This document shows, piece after piece, positions 1 to 5,856 of a stretch of 7,770 nt of DNA. The translations under genes and the position numbers were made by a program. The notes under the pieces were generated by a model that saw only the letters and a list, made by a program, of their open reading frames with translations, searched no databases and was not told the origin of the DNA. This DNA comes from an uncultured Clostridia bacterium (GTDB lineage: Bacteria > Bacillota > Clostridia > TANB77 > CAG-508), in the NCBI GenBank assembly GCA_934157205.1, contig CAKPHJ010000041.1:1-7770 (forward strand), read 5' to 3'. Every line of letters starts with the position of its first letter. The first letter of the stretch is position 1.

Positions 1-8
1 AATTTATT

Positions 9-377
9 TTAAAGTACTTCTGGAGCTAGAGATAATATTTTCATATAATCTTTTTCTCTTAATTCTCTTGCAACTGGACCAAAAATACGAGTTCCTTTTG
101 GTGTTCCATCGTCTTTTATTATTACAGCTGCATTTTCATCAAATTTTATATATGAACCATCTTGTCTTCTTAATCCTCTTTTAGATCTTACTATAACAGC
201 TTTAACAACATCACCTTTTTTAACAACGCCACCTGGTGTTGCTGATTTAACTGATGCAACTATTACATCACCAATATTTGATGTTTTTCTATATGATCCT
301 CCAAGACATCTGATACACATGATTTCTTTTGCCCCTGTATTATCTGCAACTTTTAATCTTGTTTGTTGTTGTATCAT
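9..377 (-). CDS. rplN: 50S ribosomal protein L14
   Basis: L14 sits at the subunit interface, forms bridge contacts with 16S rRNA, and is the site where the silencing factor RsfS binds. The 122-residue product has the exact family length. It starts MIQQQTRLKVADNTGAKEIMCIRCLGGS and retains GDVIVASVKSATPGG (36-50), KKGDVVKAVIVRSKRG (53-68), and ends FGPVARELREKDYMKILSLAPEVL (99-122, in parts). The SD AAAGGAG lies 8 nt before the ATG. It is the last complete gene in the window. The TAA stop ends 8 nt from the left edge, and rplX (L24) is expected next from the conserved operon order. Confidence 0.97.
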   Translation of the reverse strand: MIQQQTRLKVADNTGAKEIMCIRCLGGSYRKTSNIGDVIVASVKSATPGGVVKKGDVVKAVIVRSKRGLRRQDGSYIKFDENAAVIIKDDGTPKGTRIFGPVARELREKDYMKILSLAPEVL

Positions 378-406
378 ATCGGTTTCTCCTTTCTTTTATA
401 TCATTT

Positions 407-670
407 TTATTTAATGATAGCTTTTTCTACAACCTCAACTACTCTCCATCTTTTATCTTTAGAAAGTGGTCTTGTTTCCATTACTTTAACTTTATCACCA
501 ATTTGGCAAACATTTTCTTCATCATGAGCTTTTAATTTATATGTTCTTTTTACTGTTTTACCATAAACATTATGACTAACACTAGTTTCAACAGCAACTA
601 CAACAGTTTTATCCATTTTGTTTGATGTTACTGTACCTATCATAACTTTACGAAGATTTCTTTCCTCCAT
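407..670 (-). CDS. rpsQ: 30S ribosomal protein S17
   Basis: S17 is an OB-fold primary binding protein of the 30S body that contacts 16S rRNA helices 7 and 11. The 87-residue product shows RKVMIGTVTSNKMDKTVVVA (7-26), the VYGKTVKRTYKLKAHDEEN segment (36-53), GDKVKVMETRPLSKDKRWRV (58-77), and a C-terminal VVEVVEKA strand; length is typical. The SD AAAGGAG lies in the final rpmC codons, 8 nt before the ATG, and the ATG directly abuts the rpmC stop, which indicates coupling. The stop is TAA, and 29 nt separate it from rplN. Confidence 0.97.
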   Translation of the reverse strand: MEERNLRKVMIGTVTSNKMDKTVVVAVETSVSHNVYGKTVKRTYKLKAHDEENVCQIGDKVKVMETRPLSKDKRWRVVEVVEKAIIK

Positions 671-880
671 TTAGATTTCTCCTTTCTTCTCAGCTATTTT
701 TCTTTCTGTCAACACAGTGTTTATTTTAGCTATATCTCTTTTTACATCTTTTATTTTCATAGGATTATCTAATCCATGTGTAGCTAAACTAAATTTTAAT
801 TTAAATAATTCTGTTTTTAGTTCACCTAATTCTTTTTCTAAATCTGGTGAAGACATTTCTCTTATTTTATTTATCTTCAT
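671..880 (-). CDS. rpmC: 50S ribosomal protein L29
   Basis: L29 is a small two-helix protein next to L23 at the exit-tunnel opening. The proposed start, ATG at 880, gives MKINKIREMSSPDLEKELGE and 69 residues, a normal length. The family motif ELFKLKFSLATHGLDNPM falls in the middle, followed by IKDVKRDIAKINTVLTER. In-frame alternatives are an ATG one codon earlier (883) and a GTG at 889. The SD-like AAGG/AGGTG at 896-887 fits the two ATGs and is too close to the GTG. Any of these starts overlaps the end of rplP by 14-23 nt, so translation is coupled. The TAA stop is directly followed by the rpsQ ATG with no spacing. Identity is certain; the exact start is less so. Confidence 0.92.
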   Translation of the reverse strand: MKINKIREMSSPDLEKELGELKTELFKLKFSLATHGLDNPMKIKDVKRDIAKINTVLTERKIAEKKGEI

Positions 881-1310
881 CATTTTCACCTACCTTTTCA
901 GTTTCTCTTGCTACAAATTTTGTTTTGTTAGGTAGTTTGTTCATAGCAAGTCTTAAGGCTTCTCTAGCAACTTCTTCAGATACACCAGATATTTCAAACA
1001 TAACTCTACCTGGTTTTACAACTGCTACCCAGTATTCTGGAGCACCTTTACCTTTACCCATACGAGTTCCTATAGGTTTTGCTGTTATTGGTTTGTCTGG
1101 GAATATTTTAATCCAAACCTTTCCACCTCTTTTTATATAACGAGTCATAGCAATTCTGGCTGCTTCAATTTGATTACCTGTAACTAAAGCTCCTGTTACA
1201 GCTTGAATTCCATATTCTCCATCTGTAACTTTATTTCCTCTTGTTGCTTTTCCTCTCATTCTACCTTTTTGCATTTTTCTATGTTTTGTTCTTTTTGGCA
1301 TTAATGGCAT
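867..1310 (-). CDS. rplP: 50S ribosomal protein L16
   Basis: L16 lies near the A-site tRNA elbow and the peptidyl-transferase region and is needed for late 50S assembly. The 147-residue product starts MPLMPKRTKHRKMQKGR. The first ATG (1310) is chosen over the one at 1301 because AAGGAGG lies 9 nt upstream and the TAATG overlap with rpsC favours coupling. Conserved parts are EYGIQAVTGALVTGNQIEAAR (32-52, in parts), WIKIFPDKPIT (66-76) and the GTRMGKGKGAPEYWVAVVKPG block (81-101). The last 10 or so residues form an acidic tail (TEKVGENDEDK). The corresponding bases double as the SD and start region of rpmC, which overlaps it. The stop is TAA. Confidence 0.97.
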   Translation of the reverse strand: MPLMPKRTKHRKMQKGRMRGKATRGNKVTDGEYGIQAVTGALVTGNQIEAARIAMTRYIKRGGKVWIKIFPDKPITAKPIGTRMGKGKGAPEYWVAVVKPGRVMFEISGVSEEVAREALRLAMNKLPNKTKFVARETEKVGENDEDK

Positions 1311-1966
1311 TATTTGTTTCCTCCTTCCACTGGTCTTTCTGGAAGAACTTCTCCTTTATATATCCAAACTTTAACACCGATTTTTCCATATGTTGTATTT
1401 GCTTCTGCAAATCCATAATCAATGTCAGCTCTTAAAGTTTGTAGAGGTATATTACCTTCTTTATAGAATTCAGTTCTTGCCATATCAGCTCCACCTAATC
1501 TACCTGATACAGCAGTTTTTATTCCTAAAGCTCCAGCTTTCATAGATTTTTGCATACATTGTTTCATAGCTCTTCTAAAAGATATTCTTCTTTCAAGCTG
1601 TCCAGCAATGTTTTCAGCAACTAATTGAGCATCTGTATCTATATTTTTAACTTCTACAATGTTTAAGTTAATTTCTTTTCCTATTTCTTTTGCAAGTTCT
1701 GTTCTAACTGCTTCAACACCAGCTCCACCTTTTCCTATTACAATACCAGGTTTTGCAGTGTATAAGTTTACTCTTATAGCTTTAGCTGTTCTTTCAATTT
1801 CAATTTTAGAAATTCCAGCTAAGTATAATTTTTTCTTTAAAAATTTACGGATTTTTTGGTCTTCTACTAAATAGTCAGCAAAATTTTTAGAATCTGCATA
1901 CCATTTAGAGTTCCAGTCTTTTATTATACCAACTCTTACACCTGTTGGATGTACTTTTTGTCCCAT
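1310..1966 (-). CDS. rpsC: 30S ribosomal protein S3
   Basis: S3 is a head protein at the mRNA entry tunnel with helicase-related function together with S4 and S5. The 218-residue product is of typical Firmicutes length. It starts MGQKVHPTGVRVGI. A type II KH domain carries the GKGG loop at 78-81 (IVIGKGGAGVEAVR). The C-terminal domain includes GALGIKTAVSGRLGGADMAR and the Thr-Thr-Tyr-Gly-Lys (TTYGKIGVKVWIYKGE) segment. The SD is AAGGAGG with a rather long 12-nt spacing to the ATG. The TAA stop shares one base with the rplP ATG (TAATG), and its last codons contain the rplP SD, so the two are translationally coupled. Confidence 0.97.
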   Translation of the reverse strand: MGQKVHPTGVRVGIIKDWNSKWYADSKNFADYLVEDQKIRKFLKKKLYLAGISKIEIERTAKAIRVNLYTAKPGIVIGKGGAGVEAVRTELAKEIGKEINLNIVEVKNIDTDAQLVAENIAGQLERRISFRRAMKQCMQKSMKAGALGIKTAVSGRLGGADMARTEFYKEGNIPLQTLRADIDYGFAEANTTYGKIGVKVWIYKGEVLPERPVEGGNK

Positions 1967-1988
1967 TTTTAAATCTTTCCTCCTTCTT

Positions 1989-2342
1989 TTATACTCTTTC
2001 TCTCAATACTATAGTAACATGACTTGTTCTCTTTCTAATTCTTACAGCTGAACCTTTTGCAGCAGGTCTAATTCTTTTTAATGTTGGACCTTGATTTGCA
2101 TAAATTTCAGCTACATATAATTTATCATGTTTCATGTCATGATTATTTTCAGCATTTGCTATTGCTGATTTTAATAATTTTTCTATTATTTCTGATGATG
2201 CTTTTGGTGTGAATTTTACAATTGCTAAAGCTTCATCAATATCTTTACCTCTGATTAAATCTGCAACTATTTTTACTTTTCTGCTTGAAATTCTTGCATA
2301 TTTTAAAGTTGCTTTTGCTTCCATTACAGTTGTTTCTTCCAC
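1989..2342 (-). CDS. rplV: 50S ribosomal protein L22 (GTG start)
   Basis: L22 spans the large subunit, and its beta-hairpin forms part of the exit-tunnel constriction with L4. From the GTG at 2342 the product has 117 residues. It contains AKATLKYARISSRKVKIVADLIRGK (9-33, in parts), the helical middle part, and the tunnel hairpin around residues 85-105 (QGPTLKRIRPAAKGSAVRIR). The GTG is favoured because the strong AAGGAGGG sits 7 nt upstream. The alternative ATG at 2324, which would give the shorter MEAKATLK N-terminus found in many homologues, has no SD at a usable distance. It is preceded by an 82-nt spacer with possible structure and followed by rpsC after 22 nt. The stop is TAA. Confidence 0.93.
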   Translation of the reverse strand: MEETTVMEAKATLKYARISSRKVKIVADLIRGKDIDEALAIVKFTPKASSEIIEKLLKSAIANAENNHDMKHDKLYVAEIYANQGPTLKRIRPAAKGSAVRIRKRTSHVTIVLRERV

Positions 2343-2349
2343 AATTATT

Positions 2350-2376
2350 CCCTCCTTTTTTGTTTATGGCTGGAGG
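2350..2376 (-). promoter_or_regulatory. rplV Shine-Dalgarno and upstream complementary CCUCC
   Basis: The rplV SD AAGGAGGG (2357-2350) lies 7 nt before the GTG at 2342 and supports that start. A CCUCC at 2376-2372 in the same RNA is exactly complementary to GGAGG (2355-2351) across a 16-nt loop, so the SD could be masked until rpsS is translated or a factor binds. The five G-C-rich pairs are visible; regulation is inference. Confidence 0.45.
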
Positions 2377-2380
2377 TTCT

Positions 2381-2407
2381 GATAATTAATTTTTAAAAAT
2401 TAATATC
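2381..2407 (-). repeat. Long A+T palindrome in the rpsS-rplV spacer
   Basis: A perfect 20-bp palindrome at 2385-2404 is centred on TTTAAA. If one A (2385) is bulged instead, the arms extend to GATA and TATC, giving a 13-bp stem over 2381-2407. The RNA hairpin would be A/U-only in its core with almost no loop. No U tract follows, so it is not a standard terminator. It may mark RNA processing or be neutral. Confidence 0.45.
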
Positions 2408-2424
2408 ATATCCTCTAACCTTCT

Positions 2425-2700
2425 CTATTTTGTTGTTTTTTTGTCTCCTGCATGACCTTTAAATGTTCTTGTAGGAGCAAATTCACCTAATTTATGACCA
2501 ATCATTTCTTCAGCTATATAAATTGGAACATGTTTTCTTCCATCATGAACAGCTATTGTATGACCAACCATTTGTGGATATATTGTTGAAGCTCTTGACC
2601 AAGTTTTTAGAACTTGTTTATCTCCATTAGCATTCATAGCTTCTACTCTTTTTAACAATTCAGGTGCTACATATGGTTTTTTCTTGCTTGATCTTGACAT
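2425..2700 (-). CDS. rpsS: 30S ribosomal protein S19
   Basis: S19 sits on the 30S head, pairs with S13 and contacts the A-site finger of 23S rRNA and tRNA. The 91-residue product matches family length. Conserved features are KKPYVAPELLKRV (7-19), the TWSRASTIYPQMVGHTIAVHDGRKHVPIYI core (about 33-62), and GHKLGEFAPTRTFKGH (69-84). The start follows AAGGAGG with 9 nt spacing, overlapping the end of rplB. The stop is TAG. It is followed by an 82-nt spacer, longer than most in this operon, that contains the A+T palindrome and the rplV SD. Confidence 0.97.
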   Translation of the reverse strand: MSRSSKKKPYVAPELLKRVEAMNANGDKQVLKTWSRASTIYPQMVGHTIAVHDGRKHVPIYIAEEMIGHKLGEFAPTRTFKGHAGDKKTTK

Positions 2701-2718
2701 TATAATTTTCCTCCTTTT

Positions 2719-3546
2719 CTACTTTCTTCTCTTAACTATAAATTTGTTAGATAATTTCTTTTTATTTCTTGTCTTATATCCTAGAGCTGGTTTACCCCAA
2801 GGTGTCATTGGTCCAGCGTGTCCTACAGGTGCTTTACCTTCACCACCACCATGAGGGTGATCTACTGGGTTCATTACTGAACCTCTAACTGTTGGTCTAA
2901 TACCCATATGTCTTTTTCTACCAGCTTTTCCTAATTTAACATTTTCATGATCACTATTTCCTATAACTCCTATAGTAGCTCTACATGTTGCTAATATTAA
3001 TCTCATTTCTCCTGAAGGAAGTCTAACATGAGCATATTTTCCTTCTTTTGCCATTAATTGTGCACTTTGTCCAGCGGCTTTTACTAATTTACCACCTTGT
3101 TTAGGATTTAATTCTATATTATGAATTAAAGTACCTACTGGAATTGAGCTTATTGGCATGCAATTTCCTGGTTTTATATCAACATTTTCTCCAGATATAA
3201 CTTTATTTCCGTCTTTTAATCCTTGTGGAGCAAGTATATATGCTTTTTCTCCATCTTCATATTGAATTAATGCAATATTTGCACTTCTGTTTGGATCATA
3301 TTCTATTCCAATTACAGTTGCTTCCATATTATCTTTTCTTCTTTTGAAATCTATAATTCTATATTTTTGTCTATTTCCACCACCTTGGTGTCTTACTGTT
3401 ATTCTACCATATGAATTTCTACCAGCATTTTTTCTTTTCTTTGCTAATAATGATTTTTCAGGAGTTTTTTTAGTAACTTCTGCAAAATCAGAAACAGTCA
3501 TATTTCTTCTTGATGGTGTATATGGTTTAAAATGTTTCATTCCCAT
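2719..3546 (-). CDS. rplB: 50S ribosomal protein L2
   Basis: L2 is a core large-subunit protein needed for subunit association and peptidyl-transferase activity. The 275-residue product has the standard length and begins MGMKHFKPYTPSRR. The N-terminal OB-like RNA-binding part holds RNSYGRITVRHQGGGNRQKYR (43-63, in parts). The SH3-like domain follows, and the C-terminus carries VRGSVMNPVDHPHGGGEG (220-237), including the conserved histidines 230 and 232, then TPWGKPALGYKTR. The SD is weaker than in its neighbours (AAAGGA at 3561-3556, 9 nt spacing). With the 174-nt gap after rplW, this suggests rplB translation is initiated or controlled separately. The stop is TAG, and rpsS follows after 18 nt. 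No defects are seen. Confidence 0.97.
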   Translation of the reverse strand: MGMKHFKPYTPSRRNMTVSDFAEVTKKTPEKSLLAKKRKNAGRNSYGRITVRHQGGGNRQKYRIIDFKRRKDNMEATVIGIEYDPNRSANIALIQYEDGEKAYILAPQGLKDGNKVISGENVDIKPGNCMPISSIPVGTLIHNIELNPKQGGKLVKAAGQSAQLMAKEGKYAHVRLPSGEMRLILATCRATIGVIGNSDHENVKLGKAGRKRHMGIRPTVRGSVMNPVDHPHGGGEGKAPVGHAGPMTPWGKPALGYKTRNKKKLSNKFIVKRRK

Positions 3547-3639
3547 TTTTCTTGTTCCTTTCTTTACTTTTAAAAAACTTAGCTTTACATTTTAAATTAA
3601 AAATATTAATTTTGTAATGCTTGTTTTTAGTATATTTAC

Positions 3640-3700
3640 GGTTATTTTTCCTGTTCCGCATAACAGATATTCTTTATTTTCCTGGTATTTTCCAGATATT
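3640..3700 (-). repeat. Two adjacent related hairpin units in the rplW-rplB spacer
   Basis: Two units lie back to back (3700-3672 and 3671-3640). Both begin AAUAUCUG and both contain CAGGAAAA. Between these constant parts each forms a stem with a 6-nt loop: UCUGG-AAAAUA-CCAGG in the first and UCUGUU-AUGCGG-AACAGG in the second. The inner pairs differ but remain complementary (G-C in one, U-A in the other), as expected if the structure is selected. The surrounding 174-nt spacer (3720-3547) has no gene. A TATAAT at 3711-3706 without a good -35 could be a weak internal promoter. Role unknown: protein-binding site, RNA-processing site or translational control of rplB. Confidence 0.55.
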
Positions 3701-3720
3701 TATTAATTATAACTATATAA

Positions 3721-4068
3721 CTACGCTCCCATAAATTCATCTATTGAATCTTTGTATTTTTTAGTTATTTTAGTTACTTTTCCACCTTTTGCAAGATATG
3801 TTTTTTCTTCTGGGTTTGTATCAATTGTAACAATTGCTTTTTTCCAATCAGAAGTTTTTCCTACATGATATCCTACTCTTTTTTTCTTTCCTTTTACATT
3901 CATTGTATTAACTTTTAATACTTTAACTTCAAATAATTTTTCAACAGCTTTTGCTATTTCAATTTTTGTAGCTTTTTTATTTACCTTGAAAGTGTATTTT
4001 CCTTCTTGTAATTGGTCATTACTTTTTTCAGTAACAACTGGTGCAATTATTATTTCTTCTGGTAACAT
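3721..4068 (-). CDS. rplW: 50S ribosomal protein L23
   Basis: L23 sits at the exit-tunnel opening and forms the docking site for trigger factor and signal recognition particle. The N-terminal IIIAPVVTEKS motif (residues 6-16), the FKVNKKATKIEIAKAVEKLF core (27-46) and the basic loop GKKKRVGYHVGKTSDWKKA (60-78) are typical. At 115 residues it is longer than the common 95-100. The extra length appears as a basic stretch of about 15-20 residues (roughly 89-107, YLAKGGKVTKITKKYKD) placed before the terminal SIDEF motif. The ATG overlaps the rplD stop, and the SD (GAGGAGGTG) lies in the last rplD codons, so the two are coupled. The stop is TAG. A long 174-nt spacer follows before rplB. Confidence 0.96.
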   Translation of the reverse strand: MLPEEIIIAPVVTEKSNDQLQEGKYTFKVNKKATKIEIAKAVEKLFEVKVLKVNTMNVKGKKKRVGYHVGKTSDWKKAIVTIDTNPEEKTYLAKGGKVTKITKKYKDSIDEFMGA

Positions 4069-4691
4069 TATGCGTACACCTCCTCTAATTTTTTAACAGT
4101 GTCTACTGGTAAAATTAGGTTTGTGTATTTTAATAAATCAAATACATTTATATTGTTTGCAGTTATTGTTTTAACTCCTTCTATGTTTCTTGAAGACATT
4201 AAAACATTTTTATTGTTTTCTGGAAGAACTATTAATGTTTTTCCTTCTACTTTTAAATCTGCTAATGCTTTTACCATTGTTTTTGTTTTTATTTCTTTTA
4301 TTTCTAATTTGTCAACAACTGTTAATTCTTTTTCTAATACTTTAGAACTTAAGATAGATTTTATTGCTAATCTTCTTTCTTTTTTATTAACTGTATATTT
4401 GTATGAACGTGGTTTTGGGCCTAAAGCTATACCACCTTTAATCCATTGTGGAGCTCTTATAGAACCTTGTCTTGCTCTACCAGTTCCTTTTTGTCTCCAT
4501 GGTTTTTTTCCACCACCAGAAACTTCTGCTCTAGTTTTTGTACTTTGTGTACCTTGTCTTTGATTAGCTAAGTAATTAACTAGTACTGCATGTACTATGT
4601 TTTCATTTGGTTCAATTCCAAATACTTTTTCAGCTAATTCTATATCACTTACTTTTTTACCTTTTATATCGTATACATCTACTTTTGGCAT
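4068..4691 (-). CDS. rplD: 50S ribosomal protein L4
   Basis: L4 lines the polypeptide exit tunnel. In several bacteria it is also the repressor of the S10 operon, which makes it the first candidate ligand for the leader seen here; that role is not shown by this sequence. The 207-residue product has the normal length. The extended tunnel loop spans about residues 44-98 and includes GGGKKPWRQKGTGRARQGS, the most conserved part, where macrolide-resistance changes occur in other species; the loop shows no obvious deletion. The C-terminal globular part contains LVVLPE-like strands. The start has AAGGAGG 10 nt upstream. The TAA stop shares one base with the rplW ATG (TAATG), so translation of the two is probably coupled. 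Confidence 0.97.
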   Translation of the reverse strand: MPKVDVYDIKGKKVSDIELAEKVFGIEPNENIVHAVLVNYLANQRQGTQSTKTRAEVSGGGKKPWRQKGTGRARQGSIRAPQWIKGGIALGPKPRSYKYTVNKKERRLAIKSILSSKVLEKELTVVDKLEIKEIKTKTMVKALADLKVEGKTLIVLPENNKNVLMSSRNIEGVKTITANNINVFDLLKYTNLILPVDTVKKLEEVYA

Positions 4692-4712
4692 AATTCAAAA
4701 TCCTCCTTCCTT

Positions 4713-5348
4713 CTATTTGCTAGCCTTTACAGCTGATTTTACTTTTAATATTGCTCCTTTTGGTCCTGGAACACTACCTTTTACTAATATAACATTTTTA
4801 TCCATGTCTACTCTTACAACATCTAAGTTTTGTATTGTAACTGTAACTCTTCCCATATGTCCTGGAAGTTTTTTTCCTTTAAATACTCTACCTGGTGTTG
4901 ATGTAGATCCCATTGAACCTGGTCTTCTATGATACATAGATCCATGTCCCATTGGTCCTCTGTGTTGTCCATGTCTTTTTATAACACCTTGGAACCCTTT
5001 TCCTTTTGATGTTCCTTGAACATCTATTTTTTCTCCAGCTTCAAAAACATCTGCTTTGATTTCATCTCCAACTTTGTAGTTTTCAATTCCTTCTACTTTA
5101 AATTCTCTTAAATGTTTTTTGTTAGCTAATTTTGCTTTTGCAAAATGTCCAGCTTCTGGTTTATTTATATGTTTATCTTTTATTTCTCCAAATCCTAATT
5201 GGATTGCATTATATCCATCTGTTTCTTCTGTTTTAACTTGTGCAACTACACAAGGTCCAGCTTCGATAACTGTTACTGGAATTACATTTCCTTTTTCATC
5301 GAAAATTTGTGTCATACCGATTTTTTTTCCGATAATTCCTTTTTTCAT
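4713..5348 (-). CDS. rplC: 50S ribosomal protein L3
   Basis: L3 is an early-assembly large-subunit protein. It binds near the 3' end of 23S rRNA, and its long extension reaches toward the peptidyl-transferase centre. The 211-residue product has the normal length and starts MKKGIIGKKIGMTQIF. The signature GTSKGKGFQGVIKRH occupies residues 112-126, followed by the basic, glycine-rich central extension (about 125-165, with RPGSMGSTSTPGRVFKGKK) and the VRVD strand near 178-181. The start is supported by TAGGAGG 8 nt before the ATG. The stop is TAG. It is separated from rpsJ by a 65-nt spacer holding a hairpin and from rplD by 21 nt containing the rplD SD. Confidence 0.97.
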   Translation of the reverse strand: MKKGIIGKKIGMTQIFDEKGNVIPVTVIEAGPCVVAQVKTEETDGYNAIQLGFGEIKDKHINKPEAGHFAKAKLANKKHLREFKVEGIENYKVGDEIKADVFEAGEKIDVQGTSKGKGFQGVIKRHGQHRGPMGHGSMYHRRPGSMGSTSTPGRVFKGKKLPGHMGRVTVTIQNLDVVRVDMDKNVILVKGSVPGPKGAILKVKSAVKASK

Positions 5349-5370
5349 TCTAATTTCCTCCTAACTATTG

Positions 5371-5387
5371 GCTGATATTATACCAGC
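5371..5387 (-). other. rpsJ-rplC spacer hairpin overlapping an extended -10 motif
   Basis: GCUGGUA-UAA-UAUCAGC can form a 7-bp stem (one G-U pair) with a 3-nt loop in the minus-strand RNA. The same bases contain TGGTATAAT (5385-5377), an exact TGnTATAAT extended -10 promoter motif. No good -35 hexamer lies 16-18 bp upstream. Transcription from it would start near 5370, just ahead of the rplC SD. Either a spacer hairpin or a minor internal promoter is possible. Sequence alone does not decide between them. Confidence 0.35.
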
Positions 5388-5413
5388 TTGGTTTTGTTGT
5401 TTTGTTTTTTAAT

Positions 5414-5737
5414 TTATAATTTTATTTCAATATCAACACCTGCTGGTAACTCTAATTTCATAAGGTTATCAACTGTTTTTTGTGTTGGGTATAAAATGTC
5501 TATAACTCTTTTATGTGTTCTCATTTCAAATTGTTCTCTTGAATCTTTGTATTTGTGTGGAGAACGTAAAATTGTTACTACTTCTTTTTGTGTTGGTAAT
5601 GGAATAGGACCTGAAACCTTTGCTCCTGTTTTCTTAGCAGTATCTACTATTTTTTCAGCAGACTGATCTAAAACTACATGGTCATATGCTTTAAGTCTTA
5701 TTCTTATTTTTTCACTTGTTGCTATTGTGTTTGCCAT
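5414..5737 (-). CDS. rpsJ: 30S ribosomal protein S10 (NusE)
   Basis: S10 is a head-domain protein of the 30S subunit and, as NusE, also joins the transcription antitermination complex with NusB and couples transcription with translation through NusG. The 107-residue product is slightly longer than the usual 102-103 because of a short N-terminal extension before IRIRLKAYDH (residues 11-20). The family signature around residues 62-77 (KYKDSREQFEMRTHKR) is intact, as is GPIPLPT at 43-49. The ATG is supported by a strong AAGGAGGG 10 nt upstream. It is the first gene of the S10 operon and follows a long structured leader. The stop is TAA, and rplC follows after 65 nt. Confidence 0.97.
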   Translation of the reverse strand: MANTIATSEKIRIRLKAYDHVVLDQSAEKIVDTAKKTGAKVSGPIPLPTQKEVVTILRSPHKYKDSREQFEMRTHKRVIDILYPTQKTVDNLMKLELPAGVDIEIKL

Positions 5738-5738
5738 T

Positions 5739-5778
5739 GTAATTTTCCCTCCTTCTTTATTGTTTAATATAAAATTAC
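5739..5778 (-). promoter_or_regulatory. Inverted repeat enclosing the rpsJ Shine-Dalgarno
   Basis: GUAAUUUU (5778-5771) and AAAAUUAC (5746-5739) form a perfect 8-bp stem. The rpsJ SD AAGGAGGG (5754-5747) lies in the 24-nt loop, directly against the 3' arm, and the 3' arm fills the space between SD and the ATG at 5737. The stem is A/U-rich and only moderately stable, so it could be a protein- or temperature-sensitive translational operator. The pairing is seen; its role is inferred. Confidence 0.5.
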
Positions 5779-5825
5779 CTTTGGCAAGTTAAAACGCACT
5801 CTAGTGTTTTGTTTATTTCTTATAT

Positions 5826-5856
5826 AAAAACCCAAAATATGCATGATAATCTTGGG
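5826..5856 (-). terminator. Terminator-like hairpin in the S10 leader (attenuator)
   Basis: CCCAAGAU (5856-5849) pairs with AUUUUGGG (5838-5831) in an 8-bp stem containing one G-U pair, with a 10-nt loop, and runs directly into UUUUU (5830-5826). It lies about 90 nt before the rpsJ start and 120 nt after the predicted transcription start, so full-strength termination would silence the operon. It must therefore be conditional. An alternative helix AUGCA/UGCAU (5868-5864 with 5843-5839) traps the 5' arm and excludes this stem, as an antiterminator would. Confidence 0.65.

Noticed and set aside
3601..3660. Sigma-A promoter before rplB (for example TATACT near 3635-3630, or TTACAA-N17-TAAAAT)
   Set aside because: The -35 matches only three of six bases, and such -10-like strings are frequent by chance in this A/T-rich spacer.
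4099..4563. 154-codon plus-strand open frame opposite rplD
   Set aside because: It is an antisense shadow of a highly conserved gene, with hydrophobic composition typical of reversed A/T-rich ribosomal codons and no plausible SD. Other plus-strand frames in the window are the same kind of artefact.
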